Assembly (NCBI GenBank): GCA_013791885.1
Contig: VMSZ01000020.1
Coordinates: 23,537-87,536 of the forward strand
Length of the DNA stretch: 64,000 nt
Direction: 5' to 3'
Source: Sulfurimonas sp.
Lineage (GTDB): Bacteria; Campylobacterota; Campylobacteria; Campylobacterales; Sulfurimonadaceae
A model generated the notes under the pieces. That model had not been told where the DNA came from, did not search any database, and worked only from the letters and a program-made list of their open reading frames with translations. Both the position numbers and the translations under genes were made by a program. How positions within the stretch are numbered: the first letter of the stretch is position 1; every line of letters starts with the position of its first letter. Below, in pieces: positions 8,548-17,006 of the stretch.

Positions 8548-9105
8548 ATGTCAGTTTCTCTCATTATTTTACTCGTTGTCATTATTATTCTTGTGCTCAT
8601 GTACAACTCGCTTGTTGCAAAAAAGAATCAGGTTGAAAACATCTTTGCAGGTGTAGACGCCGTACTCAAAAAACGCTACGACCTCATTCCAAACCTTGTT
8701 GCTTCTGTGAGCAAATATATGGAACATGAAAAAGGTATTTTAGAAGAGGTAACAAAACTCCGTGCCGATGCGAACAAGCCAAACATCAGCGATGCACAAA
8801 AAATAGAACTAGACGCAAAAGTAAGTTCAGCTCTTGGCTCAATCATGATAGCTGTCGAGAACTATCCGGAACTTAAAGCAAACGAAAACGTTATGCACCT
8901 GCAGCATTCACTCAACGAAATTGAAGAACAAATTTCCGCTGCACGCCGTGCTTACAACCAAGCCGTTACGGACTACAACAACGCCATAGAAATGGTGCCG
9001 ACAAACTTTATGGCTCAGGCAATGAACTACCAAAGAAAAGCTGTTTTTGAAATAGACGAAACGCAGCGTCAAAACGTCAACGTAAAAGAGCTTTTTAACG
9101 CCTAA
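8548..9105 (+). CDS. lemA: LemA family protein
   Basis: A 185-residue LemA protein: a short N-terminal membrane helix (about 4-20), then the conserved segment KKNQVENIFAGVDAVLKKRYDLIPNLV and a long helical bundle containing AARRAYNQAVTDYN. LemA proteins are membrane-anchored with the bulk outside the cytosol, and their role is poorly known. AAGGA lies 12 bases before the ATG. The stop overlaps the next ATG by one base (TAATG), so it is coupled to the DUF3137 gene, a common pairing for LemA. Confidence 0.88.
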   Translation: MSVSLIILLVVIIILVLMYNSLVAKKNQVENIFAGVDAVLKKRYDLIPNLVASVSKYMEHEKGILEEVTKLRADANKPNISDAQKIELDAKVSSALGSIMIAVENYPELKANENVMHLQHSLNEIEEQISAARRAYNQAVTDYNNAIEMVPTNFMAQAMNYQRKAVFEIDETQRQNVNVKELFNA

Positions 9106-10070
9106 TGAAAAGTGTCAGTGAGCTCACAGACTTTTACTACAAAGTTCTCTATCCGACTCTGAAAAAACTGGAGAAAGATAGAAAACATCTCAGATACCGC
9201 ATTTTACTTGTCGGTTCCGGCTACACTTTTGTCTTTTTTCTTATTGCCACGACACTGGGTAAAAACTTAAACTTCGGCGCAGATTTTTTAGCCTTTGTCT
9301 TTTTTGTTTACTTCGGCATAGGCGCCTTTGTTTACAAATTTCTCATTAAAGATTATACAGACGAGTTTAAAAATAAAATTATTGAACCACTCATTCAAGA
9401 ACTTGATAACAGGCTCAACTACACGCAGCTTTTGCATGTCCCGCAGCATCTTTTTGAGCGCTCAGAATTCTTTAAACAAACGGTAGACCGACTAAGAGGC
9501 AATGACTATGTTCATGGAGAAATAGACGGTGTCAGGCTGGAATTTTCAGACCTGCACGCCGAAAAACGCCATAAAGACTCCAAAGGACGAGAGAGTTGGA
9601 GTACCATCTTTCAAGGGCTTTTTATTGTCGCTGATTTTCACAAAACGTTTCATGGTAAAACAGTCATCCTGCCCGACAGTGCACAAAGCACTTTTGGAGA
9701 CCTCATCGGCGGCTGGCTTCAGTCAAAAAATTTAGAACGTGATGAGCTTATTAAATTAGACAATAATGAGTTTGAAAAAAAGTTTGTCGTTTACGGCACA
9801 GACCAGATAGAAGCAAGATACATCCTCAGCCACTCACTCATGCACAAACTTCTCGGTTTTGAGAAGAAGTCCAAACATCCTCTGTACATCTCGTTTGTCG
9901 GTCATTCCATACATATTGGAATTGAATACAACAAAGATTTGTTTGAGCCATCAGTATTCAGTTCACTTTTAGAGTATAAAATAGCTATGGAATATGTCCA
10001 AACGCTTCATTTAGCCATAGGCATTGTCGAAGAGTTAAAATTAAATCAAAAATTATGGAGCAAAAGATGA
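9105..10070 (+). CDS. DUF3137 membrane protein
   Basis: A 321-residue protein with two adjacent membrane helices (about 31-52 and 60-80) and a large soluble C-terminal domain. FVVYGTDQIEARYILS in that domain is characteristic of DUF3137 proteins, which are often encoded beside LemA. Function unknown. It overlaps the lemA stop by one base and runs past the likely start of the YtfJ-like gene by a few bases, so the four genes from lemA to 11370 appear to be one transcription unit. Confidence 0.82.
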   Translation: MKSVSELTDFYYKVLYPTLKKLEKDRKHLRYRILLVGSGYTFVFFLIATTLGKNLNFGADFLAFVFFVYFGIGAFVYKFLIKDYTDEFKNKIIEPLIQELDNRLNYTQLLHVPQHLFERSEFFKQTVDRLRGNDYVHGEIDGVRLEFSDLHAEKRHKDSKGRESWSTIFQGLFIVADFHKTFHGKTVILPDSAQSTFGDLIGGWLQSKNLERDELIKLDNNEFEKKFVVYGTDQIEARYILSHSLMHKLLGFEKKSKHPLYISFVGHSIHIGIEYNKDLFEPSVFSSLLEYKIAMEYVQTLHLAIGIVEELKLNQKLWSKR

Positions 10071-10585
10071 AAATAAAAACTGTAACAGCGAGTTTACTTT
10101 TAGGTGCGAGTCTTATGGCACTGAATATTGGAGAAATTCCAAAAAGTGTAACTATAGACAACGACAACGGAGGCCTTGTAACAGACGGCTCCAAATGGGA
10201 TTCATCGAGTATTAAAGACAAGGTTCTTGTTTTGTTTTATGTTGATCCTGATGAAAAAGATACAAACAATGAATTTACAGAAGCCATACAGGCAAAAAAA
10301 TATGACCGAAGCCGTTTTGGAAGTATAGGCGTCATAAACCTCGCCGCGACTTGGCTTCCAAATATCGCTCTCGACAGTGCTTTAGATAAAAAACAAAAAA
10401 AATACCCACACACTGTTTATGTCAAAGACAAAAATAAAGTTTTGGTAAAAGAGTGGGCTGTAGCGGATGACGCTTCAAATGTTCTTATCTTTTCAAAAGA
10501 CGGGAAGCTGCGTTTTGAAAAATCCGGAAAAATGAACGAAGAAGAGATACAAAACGCCATTAAAATCATAGAAGAAAATATGTAA
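10067..10585 (+). CDS. YtfJ-family periplasmic thioredoxin-like protein
   Basis: A 172-residue exported protein of the YtfJ family, which has a thioredoxin fold without an obvious redox Cys pair. An N-terminal signal peptide ends near ASLMALNIG. A strand of the LVLFYVDPDEKD type follows at about 50-61, then INLAATWLPN and a helical C-terminus. There is no CxxC, so a classical disulfide reductase role is unlikely. I choose the ATG at 10067 over 10055: GGAG precedes it, and the shorter form gives a normal signal peptide. The start lies inside the previous gene's end, and the stop overlaps the next ATG by one base. Confidence 0.8.
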   Translation: MKIKTVTASLLLGASLMALNIGEIPKSVTIDNDNGGLVTDGSKWDSSSIKDKVLVLFYVDPDEKDTNNEFTEAIQAKKYDRSRFGSIGVINLAATWLPNIALDSALDKKQKKYPHTVYVKDKNKVLVKEWAVADDASNVLIFSKDGKLRFEKSGKMNEEEIQNAIKIIEENM

Positions 10586-11370
10586 TGGAAAGTGAAGTAA
10601 ATACTCTGCGTTTGAGCATAAAAGACCTCTTTACATCCAAGATGATAAAGTATTCTATTCTCCCTTTTGTGGTGAGTATACTGCTTATGTACACCCTCTT
10701 TTTTGTCATGGCGGGTGCAGGTCTGGAGCAACTCGGAACGATGCAGATTGAGAGTACGCAGACAAGTATACAAAACGGCATTCCTCACACCGACAGTTTT
10801 GCCGCTACGCTTGAGGGAACGGCGCTTGTAAAGTTTCTCATGAGTCACGCTATAACCTCATGGATAGCGACCTTCTTAGTTTACACCATCGGCACTTTGC
10901 TCACACTCTATTTTTCCATTTTTGTAGCACTTATTGTCATTGGTTTTATGACGCCTTTTGTTTTAAAAGAACTCCATAAACGCCACTACAGCGATGTTGC
11001 AATGCTTGGTCATTCAAACATCTTTGAGGGATTGTTTTTAGTATTCAAGTGGATGTTTATTATGATTTTCCTTTTTTTGGCCTTCATTCCACTCTATTTC
11101 ATACCGATTGTAAATATTATTGCGTTTAACCTGCCGCTTTATTACTTTTTTCATAAAATGCTCACTTATGATGTCGCTTCAAACATCTGTACAAAGGAAG
11201 AAAACGCAAAGATAAAGTTCTTTCATGCGAGTACATTACGCCTTAAAACGCTTGCTTTGTATCTGATTTCACTCATCCCGTTTGTCATATTTTTTGCCTC
11301 GATTTTTTATGTCATCTACCTCGGACATGCTTACTTTTTAGAGGTAAGGAAGATGAGAGCTACGGCATAA
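10585..11370 (+). CDS. EI24-domain (CysZ-like) multi-spanning membrane protein
   Basis: A 261-residue inner-membrane protein with about six membrane segments (roughly 22-45, 86-115, 147-170, 173-190 and 218-250). The EI24/CysZ features are an N-terminal SIKDLFTSKMIKYSILPF segment, a central GFMTPFVLKELHKRHY and a C-terminal LISLIPF. CysZ proteins carry sulfate, but many EI24 proteins have no known substrate and no sulfate assimilation genes are nearby, so transport specificity is left open. It is the last gene of the lemA run, coupled by TAATG to the YtfJ-like gene. Confidence 0.75.
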   Translation: MESEVNTLRLSIKDLFTSKMIKYSILPFVVSILLMYTLFFVMAGAGLEQLGTMQIESTQTSIQNGIPHTDSFAATLEGTALVKFLMSHAITSWIATFLVYTIGTLLTLYFSIFVALIVIGFMTPFVLKELHKRHYSDVAMLGHSNIFEGLFLVFKWMFIMIFLFLAFIPLYFIPIVNIIAFNLPLYYFFHKMLTYDVASNICTKEENAKIKFFHASTLRLKTLALYLISLIPFVIFFASIFYVIYLGHAYFLEVRKMRATA

Positions 11371-11392
11371 TATACGATTAAATTATTTTTGT

Positions 11393-11398
11393 TATAAT
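11393..11398 (+). promoter_or_regulatory. Candidate -10 element for the five-haem cytochrome gene
   Basis: TATAAT lies 27 bases before the ATG at 11425, preceded by a T-rich stretch, which is the usual form of vegetative promoters in Campylobacterota (weak -35). It would let the cytochrome gene be expressed apart from the lemA run. Confidence 0.45.
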
Positions 11399-11424
11399 TA
11401 CAGCAAATAATAAAAAGGTTTATC

Positions 11425-12534
11425 ATGAAATATCTTCTCCTTAGCCTCCTCTTTTTTTTCAATCTTTTTGCAAATGACAAAGCCCATACCTTTGCGCCTA
11501 GTGAAGATTGTAAGGCGTGTCATCCCCTTATTTACGATGAGTTTAAAACCTCCATGCATGCCAATGCCCTGCCTCAAAATGATGCTATCTTAAACGCAGT
11601 CTGGGCAAAACATCCAAAACATCTCAAAGCGGAACGTTTTGAGTGCGGCAAATGCCATACTCCCGCAGCCGACAATTTAAACGCGATGTTAAGCAAAGAC
11701 CAAAAAGCACTTCCCGATGCAAATAATCCTACGCACCAAGAAGCCATAAGCTGTGCATATTGTCACCGCATAAAATCCATAGAACACCATGCCCAAAGCA
11801 ACACAAATATTATGACAAATACTGAGAAAAACTACTACGGTACACTCAAAGAGCACATGGAATCGCCTTATCATGGGATTGTAAGTGAAGGCAATGAGCA
11901 TATGCAAAACGGTAATGTCTGTATCGGATGCCACTCTCACCGCATGAACAATCACAATCTCAATGTCTGTTCTACCAATATTGACAACCAAATGGACGGA
12001 GCAAATTGTGTGAGCTGTCATATGCAAAAAGTAGCGGGAAGCGTTTCAAATCTACATGAGCGCAGCGAACATAGCTTTCACGGTTTTGCAGGCTCTCACG
12101 CACACTCTGATATGCTGAGTAAATATGTAGATGTCACTTTTGAAGCGCAAGAAAAAGGCTTTTCCATCGACATAAACAACACAACATCTCATGCTCTGCT
12201 TTTACATCCGCTTCGCATGGCAGTTCTCAAAGTAAGTGTGACAAGAGACGCCAAACAAACGCAGCTTAAAGATGAAGTTTTTGTCCGCGTGCTTGGCAAA
12301 GACTCTAAACCCGCAATGCCGTGGATTGCAGACACTACACTCAAAGACACAATGATTCAGGGAAGTGAAAAACGCAGAGTTACTTATGATTTTGTACTGC
12401 AAAAAGGAGACAAAATAGATGCAACTCTCGGCTGGTTTTTAGTCAATCCGCAAGCCATAGAAAAACTCAATCTTCAAGATGACGCGGTTGCAAACAAATT
12501 TCATATCTTTAAAGAGATGCACTTCACGTTTTGA
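11425..12534 (+). CDS. Periplasmic five-haem cytochrome c
   Basis: A 369-residue secreted cytochrome: a signal peptide (about 1-16) and five CxxCH sites with haem-binding cysteines starting at 29, 74, 110, 166 and 195. Many free histidines (SMH, EHH, SHRMNNH and others) could serve as distal ligands. The last 150 residues have no haem site and look like a beta-rich domain. The layout resembles cytochrome c554/NrfB-like multihaem electron carriers, but I cannot name the partner enzyme, and no reductase is adjacent. AAAAGG precedes the ATG, and it probably has its own promoter at 11393. It is followed by a repeat-rich spacer. Confidence 0.83.
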   Translation: MKYLLLSLLFFFNLFANDKAHTFAPSEDCKACHPLIYDEFKTSMHANALPQNDAILNAVWAKHPKHLKAERFECGKCHTPAADNLNAMLSKDQKALPDANNPTHQEAISCAYCHRIKSIEHHAQSNTNIMTNTEKNYYGTLKEHMESPYHGIVSEGNEHMQNGNVCIGCHSHRMNNHNLNVCSTNIDNQMDGANCVSCHMQKVAGSVSNLHERSEHSFHGFAGSHAHSDMLSKYVDVTFEAQEKGFSIDINNTTSHALLLHPLRMAVLKVSVTRDAKQTQLKDEVFVRVLGKDSKPAMPWIADTTLKDTMIQGSEKRRVTYDFVLQKGDKIDATLGWFLVNPQAIEKLNLQDDAVANKFHIFKEMHFTF

Positions 12535-12558
12535 CTTATGGAGACCTTGAAAAACTAG

Positions 12559-12580
12559 ATTGCCGCGCTTCGCTTGCAAT
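12559..12580. repeat. Short hairpin element ATTGC...GCAAT
   Basis: ATTGC and GCAAT flank an inner GCG-CTT-CGC, giving a compact palindrome just after the cytochrome gene. Similar hairpins with a GATTGC...GCAATGACA framework are dispersed in many bacterial genomes, as far as I recall. It could serve as a transcript end. Confidence 0.45.
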
Positions 12581-12591
12581 GACAAAATAAT

Positions 12592-12697
12592 ACTCTCGCT
12601 TCCATGCTCCGCGTAGGAGTATGTCTATATGTTCTCTGCTTAAGTTATGTGCATTATTGAGTGATATGCATTCCTATCGGGACGATGGGGACGAGAG
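12592..12697. repeat. REP-like inverted pair (second copy in the window)
   Basis: The left arm, 12592-12624, is a hairpin with GCTCC-gcgt-aGGAGt. The right arm, 12667-12697, resembles its reverse complement, sharing a GCATTCC...GATGG...ACGAGAG framework. The intervening 42 bases hold no gene. The arms are similar in layout to those at 6722 and 7392, with which they appear to form one dispersed repeat family. The pair lies between convergent genes. Confidence 0.5.
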
Positions 12698-12718
12698 GAG
12701 GAAGATGAGAATTTCAAC

Positions 12719-13426
12719 TTAACTTTCTGATGTTTTTCTTATCACAAATGCGCAATATTCTTGCTGCGTTTGTTTAGGAGTATGATGCACAAACTCATCA
12801 TAACTTAGAAGTTCCATTCCCTGTGGCAGCTCGGCTTTCATTTTGTCTTCATCATACTGAACAATATCCAGTCCTGCACATTGCGTTTGTCCACCCACTC
12901 GAAATGTACTAATAATGGCAACACCGCCCAAATGCAAAGAATCTTTTAGAATTTCAAAATATTTGTCTCTCTCTTTTTTTTGAAGTAAAAAATGAAAAAC
13001 TGCTCTATCATGCCAAAGATTGAATTTTTTGGATGATTTAAAATTCAATATATCTGAACAAATATATGTTGGGACAGACCCATTTTCCTGAAGTCTCTTT
13101 TTTACTAGTTCAAGCGAGGTTTGAGATATATCTAAAAGTGTCAAATTTTTATATAGACTTTCAATTAAATTATCAACTAAAAATGAAGCTCCACAGCCTA
13201 CATCGATAATAAAATCTTCTTTTGAAGCATACTCTTGTATAAGATTAAAAGAAATTATAGGTGATTCCTGATGCCATAAAACATGGGTGTAATCTTTTGT
13301 TCTAAACAAGGTGTCCCAATGTGTTTGTCTAAACTCATTGGCAAGCCCTTTACCCCCGTCGAAATCTTTATTCGGATTTTGAGCTAGTTCTGTATAAAGT
13401 TTGGTTGTTTGCTCATTTCCAGCCAT
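12719..13426 (-). CDS. Class I SAM-dependent methyltransferase
   Basis: A 235-residue cytosolic methyltransferase. The SAM-binding loop IDVGCGAS is at about 73-80, with LLDIS as the acidic strand end and a CSDIL segment later. The N-terminus (GKGLANEFRQTHWDTLFRTKDYTHVLWHQ) resembles methyltransferases of the thiopurine/tellurite type, but the substrate cannot be read from sequence. It starts at the stop codon of the helicase gene (one-base overlap), so the two are translated together, which is an odd pairing with no obvious joint function. Confidence 0.8.
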   Translation of the reverse strand: MAGNEQTTKLYTELAQNPNKDFDGGKGLANEFRQTHWDTLFRTKDYTHVLWHQESPIISFNLIQEYASKEDFIIDVGCGASFLVDNLIESLYKNLTLLDISQTSLELVKKRLQENGSVPTYICSDILNFKSSKKFNLWHDRAVFHFLLQKKERDKYFEILKDSLHLGGVAIISTFRVGGQTQCAGLDIVQYDEDKMKAELPQGMELLSYDEFVHHTPKQTQQEYCAFVIRKTSES

Positions 13427-15507
13427 TATTCTTCCTCTTTGTCCATCTCTTTTAAAACTAAAGCTCTATAGGCATCATCTTTAGGAACAAGCCCGGCTTC
13501 ATACAAAAACTGTGAAGGCATAAAGTTTGTTTTTTTTATCTTGTCGTATTTTGCAAAACTGAGGTAGAGTATATCTTTTGCACGGGTGACTGACACATAA
13601 AAAAGGCGTCTTTCTTCATCAAGAGAGCCGCCGCGCTGCATGAGTTTTCTGTTTGGAAAACGCCCGTCCATCAGGTCCACGACATACACTTCTTTGTATT
13701 CCAAACCTTTGGAAGCATGAACACTCAGAAGGTTTACACCCTCGCCCTGCGTTAAATCTGAAGAGCCGAGTATCATTGCGTTTAAGAAGCGTTCATGTTC
13801 TGAGTAAGGTTTTGAAAGCTCTTCAAGCAGAAGCATTTTTCGGGCAATTCTTGTGAGTGATTCCTCTTTTTGTTTCTCGTCAATACTTCCGTCTTTAAGC
13901 ATCGCGCGTTTACTTGAAAGCGTTTCGGAGATGTGCTTGTACATTGCAGAAGCAGCTATTTTTCTCACTATGGTTCTTGGCTGTTTTATGCCTTTGAGTT
14001 CTTTGTAAAGCAGATAAAAATCATGTAAAAAAGTCGCTCCGTCTTTGGAAAGTTTTGGATGTTTGAGAATCGGATTACTCATAAACTTAGATTCAAAGCC
14101 GAGTTTTGCAAATTTCCCCACCGCGCCAAGCTCCAAAAATTCATCAAAAAGCCCCAGCTGATGGCTTACTTTGCGTTTTTCAAAAGGATTGTGAATCGAC
14201 TCATCTGCAGCATAAAGCCCATAGAATATGGAACCGTGTCCCAGTGTTTTAAGTGCTATATACATCTCTTTTGCCATGGCACTTCCAACACCTTTGGCAA
14301 ATTCAAAAAGGTGAATAAAGGCCATCATATCTGACTCATTGACAAGTAAAGTGTACAAGTCAAGCACTGCTTTAACCTCTTTGGAGTCAAAAAAACTCGT
14401 CCCGCCCTTGCGTTTACACGGTATGTCAAGCTCTCGAAGCCCGACTTCTATCCCATCAGCCGAAGAGTTGTTTCTAAAAATGACAGCTATCTCTTCGCGC
14501 GGCGTTTGAGTATCTCGTATTTTTGCAGCAATTGCATGGTATTGGTCAAACAATTCTTCATAAGCTAAAAGTACAGGTGACTGTGCTTCTTTCACACGTG
14601 TAACTTCAAGCTGTTTGGGGTAAATTCGCTCGTTGTGTTCTATAACTTTTGTCGCAAGTGCGAGGATTGGGTATGTTGAGCGATAATTTTTTGTCAGCGT
14701 ATGGACTTTTGCATCCGTAAACTTTTTCGTAAAAGAACCAATAATGGAAATATCCGCACCGTTAAACGCATAAATACTTTGGTCATAATCACCCACACAA
14801 AAAAGTGAAGGCGGTTTCATAGCATCTATAAGCGTTCCTTGAAGTGCATTCGTGTCCTGGTATTCGTCTACCAAAACTTCTTTGTAACCTAAATCTCTGC
14901 TCGCACAAATTTCTCTGAAGTTTATAAGTAAATCATTAAAGTTTACAAAACCGTACTCTTTTTTGAGTGATTCAAACTCATCGACTATGTCGGCGTAAAT
15001 CATAGCAAAAAGCTCATGTTCGGGATAATTTTCTATAATCCAATCTTCAAAATTTCTTGTTAGTTCAGTATTTTGATAAAAAGAATAAACATCATATAAA
15101 AAATTTCCGCCATAAGGTGTTATCTCTGCGTTTATCTGCATAAACGAGCGTTTTTCATGTACACTGCGAAAGAGAGTTTTCAACTCTCTTTGTTGTTTTA
15201 AAACAACTTTTTTATCCTCTTTTTTGAGCCATCTGTAGCTGACCGCATGAAAGGTTCCGGCATCTATCTTTGCGGCAATGCCTGCACCAAAAAACGCAGC
15301 AACCCGTTCTATCATCTCTGCGGCGGCTTTGTTTGTAAAAGTAAGCAGTAAAATTTCTTCGGGTTTTACCCCTGCGTTTAAGAGATGTGCTATACGTCCT
15401 ACAATAGTTGAAGTTTTTCCGGTTCCGGCTGAGGCTATAATAAGATTTTGTGAATACATAGAAGTTGCAGCAGCATACTGCTCTTGATTGAGGCGAGAAA
15501 GAGGCAT
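13426..15507 (-). CDS. ATP-dependent DNA helicase, UvrD/Rep/PcrA type (SF1)
   Basis: A 693-residue superfamily 1A helicase that unwinds DNA 3' to 5' in repair and replication restart. The Q-motif LNQEQYAA is at 6-13, Walker A ASAGTGKTS at 25-33, TFTNKAAAEM at about 56-65, the Walker B helicase motif VDEYQDTN at about 215, GDYDQSIY, and the C-terminal LSVHASKGLEY and FYVSVTRAK. The length is typical. The gene is read from a short AT-rich spacer divergent from the GGDEF gene and continues into a methyltransferase gene. Which family name applies (uvrD, rep or pcrA) cannot be settled by eye. Confidence 0.9.
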   Translation of the reverse strand: MPLSRLNQEQYAAATSMYSQNLIIASAGTGKTSTIVGRIAHLLNAGVKPEEILLLTFTNKAAAEMIERVAAFFGAGIAAKIDAGTFHAVSYRWLKKEDKKVVLKQQRELKTLFRSVHEKRSFMQINAEITPYGGNFLYDVYSFYQNTELTRNFEDWIIENYPEHELFAMIYADIVDEFESLKKEYGFVNFNDLLINFREICASRDLGYKEVLVDEYQDTNALQGTLIDAMKPPSLFCVGDYDQSIYAFNGADISIIGSFTKKFTDAKVHTLTKNYRSTYPILALATKVIEHNERIYPKQLEVTRVKEAQSPVLLAYEELFDQYHAIAAKIRDTQTPREEIAVIFRNNSSADGIEVGLRELDIPCKRKGGTSFFDSKEVKAVLDLYTLLVNESDMMAFIHLFEFAKGVGSAMAKEMYIALKTLGHGSIFYGLYAADESIHNPFEKRKVSHQLGLFDEFLELGAVGKFAKLGFESKFMSNPILKHPKLSKDGATFLHDFYLLYKELKGIKQPRTIVRKIAASAMYKHISETLSSKRAMLKDGSIDEKQKEESLTRIARKMLLLEELSKPYSEHERFLNAMILGSSDLTQGEGVNLLSVHASKGLEYKEVYVVDLMDGRFPNRKLMQRGGSLDEERRLFYVSVTRAKDILYLSFAKYDKIKKTNFMPSQFLYEAGLVPKDDAYRALVLKEMDKEEE

Positions 15508-15685
15508 ACAAACTCCTTGGTAAATTTTTAAAGAGCGTGATTATACCCGCATTTTATTTTTTAAAAATAAATCCCTAACGGCCTGCAATCTGCTCACGTC
15601 AATTTTTCTTTGAAAGTCAATTCATTTCAAAATAAAGTTTGTTCGCTAAAATTACGTTATTACATTATTTACCAAGGTTCAAAAA

Positions 15686-16516
15686 ATGTCCTCAGATGAT
15701 AAACTGCTCGAGATAATCTCCAACGAGACAAAAAGCTCTATAAACAGTATGGATATTGTCACTCCAAGTATTTACACATCCATTTTTTCAAAGTTTGCCA
15801 CTAGGTACAACACTGACTTAACAGATGAAAATAAATTAACAGACAAGATGCTTGACAAAAAGATAAGCCTCATGTCAAATATTCAGAATGAAAATCTGCA
15901 AAATGCCACAAAGCTAAGTCAACATACCTCAAATGCCATCTCTGCCATAAAAGAGAAAGATGACACCCTGCTTCAGCAAGTCCTTCAAGAAACAGAGGCA
16001 CTACGTTTGGAGATAGAGAAACTCAAAGAAAATATGTATAAAGATGAACTTACTGCAGTGTACAACAGAAAATGGCTCAATGATACATACCTCAAAGATA
16101 CTAGTAATGAATTAAATACATCCGGTGTTTTGGCAATTATAGACTTAAACTATTTTAAAATCATAAACGACACTTTCGGACATGTTGTAGGAGACAAAGT
16201 TTTAATCTTTATTGCAAATCAGCTTAGAAGCACAAAAGAACCGATACTAAGATACGGCGGGGATGAGTTCATAATACTTTTTTCAAACTCCATATCACCT
16301 GCCGGTGCAACAGACCAACTTAACAAGATTAGAGAAAATCTACTGCACAAGCATCTCAAACTAAAAGAGCTGTCTTTTAGAACAAGTTTCTCGTTTGGTG
16401 TATGCAACTTTTTAGCTGGCGACTCTCTTGCAAATATCATAGAGATTGCAGACAAAAATATGTATCAAGACAAACTGCAGATAAAGCAGAGAATTACCGG
16501 CATAGACATCGAGTAG
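15686..16516 (+). CDS. Diguanylate cyclase with N-terminal helical domain (GGDEF)
   Basis: A 276-residue soluble protein. The N-terminal 110 residues are helical and coiled-coil-like with no recognisable sensor, and the GGDEF domain begins at about KDELTAVYNRKWL (residue 120). The active-site motif is intact as YGGDEF, so c-di-GMP synthesis is expected. The RxxD inhibitory site usually found five residues before GGDEF is missing. A TTTACCAAGG leader precedes the ATG; a similar one precedes the divergent helicase. It is adjacent to cytochrome genes, but a link is not shown. Confidence 0.83.
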   Translation: MSSDDKLLEIISNETKSSINSMDIVTPSIYTSIFSKFATRYNTDLTDENKLTDKMLDKKISLMSNIQNENLQNATKLSQHTSNAISAIKEKDDTLLQQVLQETEALRLEIEKLKENMYKDELTAVYNRKWLNDTYLKDTSNELNTSGVLAIIDLNYFKIINDTFGHVVGDKVLIFIANQLRSTKEPILRYGGDEFIILFSNSISPAGATDQLNKIRENLLHKHLKLKELSFRTSFSFGVCNFLAGDSLANIIEIADKNMYQDKLQIKQRITGIDIE

Positions 16517-16536
16517 AGAGATTTAAGCAAATCTCT

Positions 16537-16839
16537 CTACTTTTTAAGTTCAACAATATATTTTGCGAATTTCTCCGTATCTTCAGGTGCAAGATTTTTT
16601 AACTTTGTTCTATGCATACCAACATAATTTTTAGATAAAGAAGTAGAACCATCCAAAATCTTTTTAAGTCGCATTGAGAGTTCTTCCTCACTCAAAGAAG
16701 AAAGTTTTGGAGAACTTTTTATCGCTACAAGTTCACCCTGTTTTCCATGACACACTACACAGTGCTTATATTGGTCCTCACTTTGTATAGCAAACACGGC
16801 AGTAGAGAGTATTAACGCCCCAATTATAATTTTTTTCAT
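16537..16839 (-). CDS. Small monohaem cytochrome c, c553-like
   Basis: A 100-residue periplasmic class I cytochrome c. A signal peptide ends near STAVFA, the haem site CVVCH is at 27-31, and a methionine in VGMHR is a likely sixth ligand. The C-terminal helix, PEDTEKFAKYIVEL, is typical of cytochrome c553. I choose the ATG at 16839: AAGGA lies eight bases upstream and the signal peptide then begins MKKIII. It is convergent with the GGDEF gene and divergent from the two cytochrome-porin genes, so it is a plausible soluble electron partner for them, by position only. Confidence 0.8.
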   Translation of the reverse strand: MKKIIIGALILSTAVFAIQSEDQYKHCVVCHGKQGELVAIKSSPKLSSLSEEELSMRLKKILDGSTSLSKNYVGMHRTKLKNLAPEDTEKFAKYIVELKK

Positions 16840-16971
16840 CCTATCCATCCTTTTTATTAATTTTTTTAAGTTGAACGGCACACTCATACTTAAAAATACA
16901 TTTAAATTATAACTTTTAAGAACAATTAATATTTCACCCTTTTGTGTGATTTTTTTTATTTTTTTATCTAA

Positions 16972-16977
16972 TATAAT
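16972..16977 (+). promoter_or_regulatory. Candidate -10 element for the cytochrome-porin genes
   Basis: TATAAT is preceded by a long T-rich run (about 16945-16965) and lies 30 bases before the ATG at 17007. This fits the vegetative promoter type of Campylobacterota. Confidence 0.5.
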
Positions 16978-17006
16978 ACTTGATATATCTTTTAAGAGGG
17001 GTTATT

